From Deltaproteobacteria bacterium (GTDB lineage Bacteria > Myxococcota_A > UBA9160 > UBA4427), in contig DRKE01000158.1 of the NCBI GenBank assembly GCA_011051925.1, forward strand, positions 1 to 12,867: a stretch of 12,867 bases of DNA, in the 5' to 3' direction. Shown here piece after piece: positions 7,181 to 12,867 of the stretch. The notes beneath the pieces were generated by a model. That model ran no database searches, had not been told where the DNA came from, and saw nothing but the letters and a program-made list of their open reading frames with translations. The position numbers and the translations under genes were made by a program. Positions within the stretch are counted from its first letter, which is position 1. The number at the start of each line of letters is the position of its first letter.

Positions 7181-7963
7181 ATGTCCTCCTACGAACTGAT
7201 CCGCTTCGAAACCGAAGGAGCCCTCGCGACCATCACCCTCGATTGCCCGAAGAAGCTGAACGCGATGAACGAGGAGATGCTGACGGAACTCTTCGATGCG
7301 ACGAAACGCGCGAATGGTGACGACGACATCCGCGTCGTCATCCTGACCGGGGCGGGACGGAGTTTCTGTGCGGGCGCGGACCTGACGATGAGACACGCTC
7401 CCGGCAGTTCCGTCGGTCGCCATCTCAACGATTTCCATCGACCGATCCTGATGGCGATCCGCGAGGCGCCGAAGCCGTGGATCAGCGCGGTCCGCGGTGC
7501 CGCGGCCGGGATCGGAAGCGCCTATGCCATGGGTTGCGATCTCACGGTCATGGCCGAGGACGCCTATCTCTACCAGGCTTTCTCGAATATCGGACTCGTC
7601 CCCGACGGAGGGGCCACCTGGCATCTCACCCATACGATCGGACGGAAGCGCGCCTATGAGCTGATCGCGACGGGGGAGAAGCTTCCCGCGGAGCGCTGTC
7701 TCGAACTCGGCCTCTGCAACCGGGTCGTCCCGGTCGACCGCCTCCTCGAGCGGACCCGGGACTGGGCGGGCGAGCTCGCGCGACGCGCTCCCCTCTCCCT
7801 GCGCCATGCCAAGACGGCCGTCCGGACGGCGACAGAGTCTGATTTCCCGACGACCTTCGCCTGCGAAGTCGAATTGCAGGGCCTGTGCTCCCAGAGCGCG
7901 GATCATCTGGAAGGCGTCCGCGCGTTCATGGAGAAGCGGGAACCCGTCTTCGAAGGACGATAG
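7181..7963 (+). CDS. Enoyl-CoA hydratase/isomerase family protein, probably not a hydratase
   Basis: This 260-residue crotonase-fold protein has the CoA-thioester oxyanion-hole segments FCAGADL (62-68) and GAAAGIGSAYAMGCDL (106-121). The two glutamates used by true enoyl-CoA hydratases are missing: the position of rat Glu144 is Ala114 and that of Glu164 is about Phe134. Instead it has FSNIGLVPDGG with Asp142, resembling the PaaG type of isomerase, where a single Asp acts. A double-bond isomerase or another crotonase reaction is therefore more likely than hydration. The ATG has AAGGA 9 nt upstream. It is the first gene of the plus-strand block, 33 bp before the ThDP enzyme. Cytoplasmic. Confidence 0.9.
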   Translation: MSSYELIRFETEGALATITLDCPKKLNAMNEEMLTELFDATKRANGDDDIRVVILTGAGRSFCAGADLTMRHAPGSSVGRHLNDFHRPILMAIREAPKPWISAVRGAAAGIGSAYAMGCDLTVMAEDAYLYQAFSNIGLVPDGGATWHLTHTIGRKRAYELIATGEKLPAERCLELGLCNRVVPVDRLLERTRDWAGELARRAPLSLRHAKTAVRTATESDFPTTFACEVELQGLCSQSADHLEGVRAFMEKREPVFEGR

Positions 7964-7996
7964 CGGCGACGCGCCGGCGAGAAGGAGGAAGAAACG

Positions 7997-9544
7997 ATGA
8001 ACGGTGCCGAAAGTCTCCTGCGCTCCCTGGTCGACGGCGGCGTGGAACTCTGCATCACGAATCCCGGAACCTCGGAAATGCATTTCGTCGCGGCCCTCGA
8101 TCGGGTCCCGGGCATGCGCGCGGTTCTCGGACTCCAGGAGAACGTCGTGACGGGCGCAGCGGACGGCTACGGTCGGATGCGCGACCAGCCGGCTTCGACG
8201 CTGCTCCATCTCGGTCCGGGACTCGCGAACGGTCTCGCCAATCTCCACAACGCCAGGCGCGCCCGGACACCGATCGTGAACGTGATCGGCGATCATGCCA
8301 CGACCCATCGACATCTCGATGCACCCCTCACGTCGGACGTCGAGGCGGTCGCAGCCCCGTTCTCCCATTGGGTCCGGACCTCGATGAGCTCCCGGGCGGT
8401 GGGCCGTGATGCGGCCGAAGCGATCGCGGCCTCGAGAAGCCATCCAGGGCGGATCGCCTCGCTCATCCTTCCCGCCGACACCTCGTGGAACGAACCCGGC
8501 GTTCCGGCGAAAGCGATCGCCGTCCCGGAAGCCCCCATGCCGCCGGCCGAGACGATCGAGCGGATCGCTGCCCGCATGGCCGAGGGCGCCTCGCCGGTCA
8601 TGCTGCTCTCCGGCCGGGCGCTCCGCGAAGGCGCGCTCGAACTCGCTTCCGCAATCGCGGAGGCCACTGGCGCCCGGCTGCTCACCAACACCTTCTTCAG
8701 CCGCCTCGAGCGGGGTGGGGACCGGGTCGCGATCGACCGATTGCCCTATTTCACGGAACAGGCCGTCGACAAGATCGCCGACGCGACGGATCTGGTTCTC
8801 GTCCATACCGCCGCCCCCGTCGGGTTCTTCGCCTATCCGGACAAGCCGAGCATCATCGCCGATCCGAAGACCTGCATCTCGACCCTGGCCGAACCCGAGG
8901 AAGACGCGGAGGGCGCCCTGCGCGCCCTGGCGGACGCGCTGGGTATCCGCGGCGTGAAACCCGGCGGCCACGGATCCCGAGCCGAGCTTCCCGGACGCCC
9001 GACCGGAGGTCTCGATCCGATGACACTGGCCGCTGCGGTCGCCTCCACCCTCCCGGAACAGGCGATCGTCGTCGACGAATCGACGACGGGCGGACTCTTC
9101 CTTCTCGGCGCGACCGCATCGGCGCCTCCCCACGACTGGCTCTCACTCACGGGCGGCGCGATCGGAATGGGGATGCCCGTCGCCACGGGCGCGGCGCTCG
9201 CCTGTCCCGACCGCCGTGTGCTCAATGTCGAGTCCGACGGTTCGGCGATGTATACCATCCAGTCCCTCTGGACCCAGGCGCGGGAAGCGCTCGATGTCAC
9301 GACCGTGATCCTCTCGAACGGAAGCTATGCCATCCTCAACATGGAACTCGCCCGGACCGGTGCGGCACCCAGCAAGGAGGCGGAGCGACTCTTCGATCTG
9401 GGGCACCCCGATCTCGATTTCGTCGCCATGGCGAAGGGCATGGGCGTTCCCGGCGTCCGGGTCGAGGACGCCGAGTCGCTGACCCGCGCCCTCGAGGCTT
9501 CCTATTCCGTGCCCGGTCCCCAGCTGATCGAGGCCGTGCTCTAG
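7997..9544 (+). CDS. Thiamin-diphosphate-dependent enzyme, IlvX-like (acetolactate synthase large-subunit family)
   Basis: This 515-residue protein has the usual ThDP-enzyme order: N-terminal pyrimidine-binding domain with catalytic Glu48 (LGLQENVVTGAADGYGRM), a central domain, and a C-terminal diphosphate-binding domain with Asp414-Gly415 and Asn441 (SDGS, then SNGSYAIL, 27 residues apart). The motif reads SDG rather than the common GDG. Length and the segment SAMYTIQSLWTQAREALDVT resemble the IlvX-type proteins often labelled acetolactate synthase, whose reaction is poorly defined. No regulatory subunit gene is adjacent, and catabolic CoA genes surround it, so branched-chain amino acid synthesis is doubtful; a 2-oxoacid decarboxylase or lyase is possible. 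A strong ribosome site, AAGGAGGA, lies 7 nt before the ATG. Confidence 0.9.
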   Translation: MNGAESLLRSLVDGGVELCITNPGTSEMHFVAALDRVPGMRAVLGLQENVVTGAADGYGRMRDQPASTLLHLGPGLANGLANLHNARRARTPIVNVIGDHATTHRHLDAPLTSDVEAVAAPFSHWVRTSMSSRAVGRDAAEAIAASRSHPGRIASLILPADTSWNEPGVPAKAIAVPEAPMPPAETIERIAARMAEGASPVMLLSGRALREGALELASAIAEATGARLLTNTFFSRLERGGDRVAIDRLPYFTEQAVDKIADATDLVLVHTAAPVGFFAYPDKPSIIADPKTCISTLAEPEEDAEGALRALADALGIRGVKPGGHGSRAELPGRPTGGLDPMTLAAAVASTLPEQAIVVDESTTGGLFLLGATASAPPHDWLSLTGGAIGMGMPVATGAALACPDRRVLNVESDGSAMYTIQSLWTQAREALDVTTVILSNGSYAILNMELARTGAAPSKEAERLFDLGHPDLDFVAMAKGMGVPGVRVEDAESLTRALEASYSVPGPQLIEAVL

Positions 9545-9546
9545 GG

Positions 9547-9579
9547 GTGTCCGGAGCCGCGCAACGCGACTCCGGGCAC
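9547..9579 (+). terminator. Strong intergenic hairpin, terminator-like without U-tract
   Basis: Three bases after the stop codon of the ThDP gene, 9547-9561 can pair with 9565-9579 over a CAA loop: 15 positions with a single C-A mismatch and one G-U pair. No T-run follows, so it may attenuate transcription, protect the upstream 3' end, or slow entry into the patatin gene rather than act as a full terminator. Confidence 0.55.
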
Positions 9580-9593
9580 GAGCGGGCGATTTC

Positions 9594-11081
9594 ATGACCG
9601 CTCCGTCGATCCCGGAACAGGCGCGCGAGGAACAGCGGCTGCGCCTCCAACGAATGGAGGTGAAGCTCGTCGACGCGCTTCTCACGCATCCGAACGTGAT
9701 CAGCAGGACCCGTGAACATCAGATCCGCTATGCGATCGCGCTCGCCGCGCTCGACGCCTTCCAGCCCGGGGCCGCCAGACGGGGCGGGCGAACCGAGCTT
9801 CCCGAAGTGCGCGTCCGAACCCCCCGGCTCACGCGGATTCGCAAACAGATCCTGGAAGTGCTCGGCCGGGCACTGCTCCAGACCAGCGATCACGAGGAGC
9901 GCCTGAAAGCGGCCTCGGACATCGTCGAGCGCTGGCTCGATGCCCTCGACAAGACACGGAGCGAGATCCTCGAGAAATACGCCGACGACTTCGCCCCGAG
10001 GCATCTCGATCAGGAACTCGGGATCAAGACCCTCGTGACCGTTGCGGGCGGTGGCGGGGGCTCTGCCTACGGATACATCGGCGCCTGGGACACGCTCCAG
10101 ACCGCGGGCCTCGTCCCCGGCTACGTCATCGGCTCTTCGATGGGGGCCATCCTCGGACTCTTTCGTGCCCGGGACAAGGTCGGGGATTTCGATGCCTACA
10201 TGAAGATCGCGAAGAGCATGCGCGCGGAAACCATCTTCCGCTACGTGAGCCTCCGGACCCGCTATGGATTCCCGGGCGTCGCGCGGCTCTTTCTTCGTGC
10301 GGGAATCGGCGAGGCCTTCACCCGCGCGGACGGCGAGGAGATGCTGCTGCCCGATCTCGCGATTCCCTACGACGCAGTCGTCGCCGGAATCCGTCGCGGC
10401 GCGCTCGAAGAGAGTCCCGAGCAATATGCGCGGACCCATCACCTGCATGAAGACAAACGACCGACCGCGCTCCAGCTTCGTGCGCAGATCGCCTCACAGC
10501 TCGTGCGGATGATCGGATTCATCAATCCCCGCGTCGTCGAGGAGATCGTGATCGGACGCGACGAGCTGACGGCCGATTTCAACACGATCGACGCGGCGGG
10601 CTTTTCAGCGGCGATTCCCGGGCTGCTCCACTACGACATGACCCGCGATGACCCCCACATGGAAGCCATCCTGCAGAAACTGATGGAACGCGACGACGTC
10701 GTCGCGCTGGTCGACGGGGGGGTCGCCAACAACGTACCCACGGGCCCCGCCTGGCGTCAGGTCGCGCAGGGCCGGATCGGGACCCGCAACGCCTATTTCC
10801 TGGCCTTCGACTGCTTTCATCCCCAGGGCGGGCTCGGGCATTTCTGGCTTCAGCCGCTGACCCGCGTCGTCGCCCTCCAGGTCGCACTCAACGATCGCTA
10901 TGCACACCAGCGAATCGAATTCCATCCGACGCTCTCCCCATTGAAGCTGCTCCCTTCTCCCAGGGAACTCGACCAGGCCGTCCGTTGGGGAAGGAACCAG
11001 ATCACTGCGGAACTCCCGCGGCTGGAGAAATTCTTCGAGCGCGTTCGATGGGTTCCACCGGCGGCGACGGAACCGAAATGA
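9594..11081 (+). CDS. Patatin-like phospholipase
   Basis: This 495-residue protein has a helical N-terminal extension of about 140 residues and then a patatin hydrolase domain. Visible catalytic elements are the glycine-rich oxyanion segment AGGGGGSAYGYIGA (151-164), the nucleophile motif GSSMG (180-184, Ser182) and the dyad aspartate in LVDGGVANNVP (Asp374). SAAIPGLLHY before the dyad is also typical. It is expected to be a Ser-Asp lipid acyl hydrolase. No signal peptide or obvious transmembrane segment was seen, so a cytoplasmic or membrane-peripheral location is inferred. The start is supported by the end of the intergenic hairpin at 9579, although the ribosome site is weak (GAGCGGGCG). 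Head-group and chain specificity are unknown. Confidence 0.92.
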   Translation: MTAPSIPEQAREEQRLRLQRMEVKLVDALLTHPNVISRTREHQIRYAIALAALDAFQPGAARRGGRTELPEVRVRTPRLTRIRKQILEVLGRALLQTSDHEERLKAASDIVERWLDALDKTRSEILEKYADDFAPRHLDQELGIKTLVTVAGGGGGSAYGYIGAWDTLQTAGLVPGYVIGSSMGAILGLFRARDKVGDFDAYMKIAKSMRAETIFRYVSLRTRYGFPGVARLFLRAGIGEAFTRADGEEMLLPDLAIPYDAVVAGIRRGALEESPEQYARTHHLHEDKRPTALQLRAQIASQLVRMIGFINPRVVEEIVIGRDELTADFNTIDAAGFSAAIPGLLHYDMTRDDPHMEAILQKLMERDDVVALVDGGVANNVPTGPAWRQVAQGRIGTRNAYFLAFDCFHPQGGLGHFWLQPLTRVVALQVALNDRYAHQRIEFHPTLSPLKLLPSPRELDQAVRWGRNQITAELPRLEKFFERVRWVPPAATEPK

Positions 11082-11178
11082 GGGCCGGATTCGACGCGGG
11101 GTCGGCAAGATGCGCTCTCGACGACGGTTCCGACCGGCCCAGCTGGAAGAAGAAGACCGCAAAGAGGAGCAGACGACG

Positions 11179-12231
11179 ATGACCGACACGATGCGTGCCT
11201 ACCGGATGATCCACTGGCAGGAACCGCCCGTTCTCGACGAGGTCAAGGTGCCCGAACCCGGACCCGGCCAGGTCCGGATCAAGGTCGCGGGAAACGGACT
11301 CTGCCAGAGCGACCTGCACATGCCCCACATTCCGGCCGCCATGGAAGAGTTGATGGGCTGGAAGATGCCTTTCACCCTGGGCCATGAAGTCGGCGGCTGG
11401 GTCGACAGATGGGGACCGGGCGTCACCGGCCTCGTCGAGGGGCAAGCCGTCGCGATCGTTTCCACCCGTTCCTGCGGCGCCTGCCTCGAATGCGATGCGG
11501 GTGCCGACAACGCCTGCGATTCGAATCACGTGGGACGTGGCTATGGCATGGATGGCGGGATCGCCGACTATCTCCTGCTCGAGAACGACCGGCCGATCAT
11601 TCCGCTAGCGGGTCTCGATCCGAAACTGGCCGGCCCCTTCACCGACGCCGGCACGACTTCCTACCACGGCGTCACCAGGGTGAAGGAACGGCTCGGCCGG
11701 GGTCGAACGGCACTCGTGATCGGTGCGGGCGGACTCGGCGGCTTCGCGATCCAGTACCTGAAGATCCTCACCCGGGCGCGGATCATCGCGGTCGAGATCG
11801 ACGCGAAGAAACGTGAACGCGCCCTCGATCTCGGCGCCGACGTCTGCCTCGACGGCGCCATGGAGGACCTCGCGGGGGAGATCCGCAAGCTGACGGAGGG
11901 ACGGGGCGCCGATGCCGTGCTCGATTTCGTCGGCAACGACGCGACGATCGCGACGAGCATTGCCGCGCTCGCGAAGCTCGGCGGCTACATCCTGATCGGC
12001 GCCGGTGAAGGAAGACTGGACATGCCACTGATGTCGGCCCTCGCGAGCAAATCGGCATGGGTGACGTCCTTCATCGGTGGAACGATCTCGGACACCCGTG
12101 AGGTCCTCGCCCTCGCCGACCAGGGCATGCTCCGCAACGACGTCGAGTTCTTCGGAATCGAGGAGGCCCCGAAGGCGATGGAGGCACTCGAAGCCGGACG
12201 ACTCGTGGGTCGAGCCGTCATCGTTCCCTGA
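11179..12231 (+). CDS. Zinc-dependent medium-chain alcohol dehydrogenase
   Basis: This 350-residue MDR-family enzyme oxidises an alcohol or reduces an aldehyde/ketone with a nicotinamide cofactor. Catalytic zinc ligands visible are Cys42 (GLCQSD), His69-Glu70 (GHEVGG) and probably Asp156 (FTDAGTTSYHG). The structural zinc cysteines are Cys99, Cys102, Cys105 and Cys113. The Rossmann motif is GAGGLGG (182-188), and the acidic residues Glu206 and Asp208 after the second strand favour NAD over NADP. The start at 11179 is chosen because AGAGGAG lies 9 nt upstream; the frame is open to 11110, but that stretch is Arg-rich and lies within the spacer. It is the last gene of the plus-strand block, 97 bp after the patatin gene. 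The substrate is unknown. Confidence 0.93.
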   Translation: MTDTMRAYRMIHWQEPPVLDEVKVPEPGPGQVRIKVAGNGLCQSDLHMPHIPAAMEELMGWKMPFTLGHEVGGWVDRWGPGVTGLVEGQAVAIVSTRSCGACLECDAGADNACDSNHVGRGYGMDGGIADYLLLENDRPIIPLAGLDPKLAGPFTDAGTTSYHGVTRVKERLGRGRTALVIGAGGLGGFAIQYLKILTRARIIAVEIDAKKRERALDLGADVCLDGAMEDLAGEIRKLTEGRGADAVLDFVGNDATIATSIAALAKLGGYILIGAGEGRLDMPLMSALASKSAWVTSFIGGTISDTREVLALADQGMLRNDVEFFGIEEAPKAMEALEAGRLVGRAVIVP

Positions 12232-12553
12232 ACGGGCTCGCCCTTCGGCCCGCCATTTCCGGGAAACGGGGTGGAGCCTGTCGCCCGCGATCGAGGCGTG
12301 TCATCGCCGAAAACCGTGCCGGACCGATCTCGGAGCTTCAGCCAGGACTGGATCCTGACGGATCCGCGCCAGGGAACCCTGCACACGCCGCCGTGCCGTG
12401 ATCGGTGCGGGAGGGGGTCCCGTGCTCGAACAGGTTCGGGCGGTCGGAATGCCTGCTTGTCCGGATCCCGGTGGCCGCCCTCTCGAAACTGCGCGTACTC
12501 GTCTCGCTCCTCGCGAGACTCCCCCCTCCCGCCCCGACCTCGGGACGCCTCGA
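12232..12553. other. Stretch without a recognisable gene
   Basis: Several open frames cross this stretch on both strands, but all are Arg/Pro-rich and resemble nothing I recognise. A short GC hairpin is possible just after the alcohol dehydrogenase stop (CGGGC with GCCCG within about 20 nt), too weak to call a terminator. With the adjacent transposase remnant, this may be eroded mobile-element or gene sequence. Confidence 0.4.
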
Positions 12554-12727
12554 TCACAGCGCAGCCCCTGCCTCTCTCGGGATCGACTCGTGCCGAACTG
12601 CGTAGAGGTTCCCCAACGCGGACATCGTCCTCGGACAGGAAGCGCTCCCGGCGCGTCCCCTTACCCTTCCCCTTCCGCTTCCAATCCGCTTCCAGGCTTG
12701 ACCGGCGAACGTCTGCTGCTTCGCCAT
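12554..12727 (-). pseudogene. Frameshifted 5' remnant of an IS5-family transposase
   Basis: From the ATG at 12727 the frame reads MAKQQTFAGQAWKR, then the family-like sequence shifts to another frame, KRKGKGKGTRRERFLSE, and returns to the first frame at about MSALGNLYAVRHES before a stop at 12554. Put together, these pieces resemble the N-terminus of IS5-family transposases (M-x-QQTFA, TRRERFL-E-M, LYAVIE-like). At least two frame changes are needed, and the DDE catalytic region was not found downstream, so this is an inactive fragment. No terminal inverted repeats or target duplication were identified. The identification rests on memory of the family N-terminus. Confidence 0.5.
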
Positions 12728-12732
12728 CTCGA

Positions 12733-12769
12733 GACCCGCCCGACACGGTCGTACCCTGTCGGGCGGGTC
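12733..12769. repeat. Perfect 13-bp inverted repeat (terminator-like hairpin)
   Basis: GACCCGCCCGACA at 12733-12745 is the exact reverse complement of 12757-12769, with an 11-nt loop. It lies 13 bp beyond the stop of the possible minus-strand gene at the right edge and 5 bp before the transposase remnant's ATG. No T-run flanks either side. It could terminate the right-hand gene or be a relic of the element's end. Confidence 0.6.
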
Positions 12770-12782
12770 CTGCAGAGCTTCC

Positions 12783-12867
12783 CTAGAAGGAACGAAAGCG
12801 TTTCGCGACGTGTCGTCGGCGGATCGCGATCTCCTGCCGGCGTTCATCGGGCGTGAACGTCTTCGTC
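12783..12867 (-). CDS. Possible C-terminus of a minus-strand gene entering from the right
   Basis: Twenty-seven codons are open to the window edge and end at TAG (12785-12783). The peptide is basic (TPDERRQEIAIRRRHVAK) with mostly G or C in third positions, as in the neighbouring genes, and a strong hairpin follows 13 bp later. The fragment is too short for any family call and may be chance. Confidence 0.33.
   Translation of the reverse strand, partial: TKTFTPDERRQEIAIRRRHVAKRFRSF

Noticed and set aside
6590..9133. 847-residue open frame on the minus strand
   Set aside because: It runs antisense to two well-supported plus-strand genes and overlaps the sulfotransferase in another frame. Its composition is Arg/Gly/Asp-rich with no recognisable domain, as expected for a chance frame in GC-rich DNA.
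11110..11178. Upstream start for the alcohol dehydrogenase
   Set aside because: The extra 23 residues are Arg/Glu-rich and absent from the family, while a good ribosome site directly precedes the ATG at 11179.
11985..12746. 253-residue minus-strand open frame at the right end
   Set aside because: Only its part near 12690-12640 looks protein-like (the second frame of the transposase remnant). The rest lies antisense to the alcohol dehydrogenase 3' end or in non-coding sequence.
1..12867. CRISPR array, tRNA or rRNA genes, intact insertion sequence
   Set aside because: No regularly spaced repeats, no recognisable tRNA-like sequence and no complete transposase with terminal repeats were noticed on reading; this was by eye only.

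Overview
The window is GC-rich and almost fully coding. It suggests a Gram-negative heterotroph: the paraquat-inducible (Pqi) lipid-transport genes need an outer membrane, and acyl-CoA enzymes, a PAPS-type sulfotransferase and a patatin lipase point to lipid and CoA-thioester chemistry. The organism appears to use selenocysteine. An uncultured Myxococcota-, Desulfobacterota- or Binatota-like lineage would fit, but no marker gene is present and this is a low-confidence guess.

Left block, minus strand (about 6945 down to 1, running off the edge): a tightly packed cluster read in the order sulfotransferase, acetyl-CoA hydrolase/CoA-transferase, a selenoprotein made of a SelU/PRXL2-like thioredoxin-fold domain fused to a DHRS12-like short-chain dehydrogenase (SDR), a split PqiA encoded as two half-length membrane proteins, and PqiB (3' end outside the window). 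Three of the junctions overlap by 4-8 bp, which suggests translational coupling and one transcript. A candidate promoter lies at 7046-7074.

The main discovery is at 4218-4220. An in-frame TGA interrupts what is otherwise one continuous gene, exactly where the active-site motif of the PRXL2/SelU family has its first cysteine (FG-U-LFC, a UxxC motif). A 7-bp hairpin with an AGUU loop (4182-4199) starts 18 nt after the UGA, where a bacterial SECIS element should be. A conventional reading would break this gene into a short orphan peptide and an N-terminally truncated SDR. The SDR half is also odd: its Asn-Ser-Tyr-Lys tetrad reads His-Ser-Phe-Lys.

Right block, plus strand (7181-12231): an enoyl-CoA hydratase/isomerase-family protein that lacks both hydratase glutamates, an IlvX-like ThDP enzyme, a patatin-like phospholipase and a zinc-dependent alcohol dehydrogenase, all co-directional. 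A strong hairpin lies between the ThDP and patatin genes. The two blocks diverge from a 235-bp intergenic region.

Right edge (12232-12867): no intact gene. It holds what looks like a frameshifted 5' remnant of an IS5-family transposase, a perfect 13-bp inverted repeat, and possibly the last 27 codons of a minus-strand gene entering from the right.
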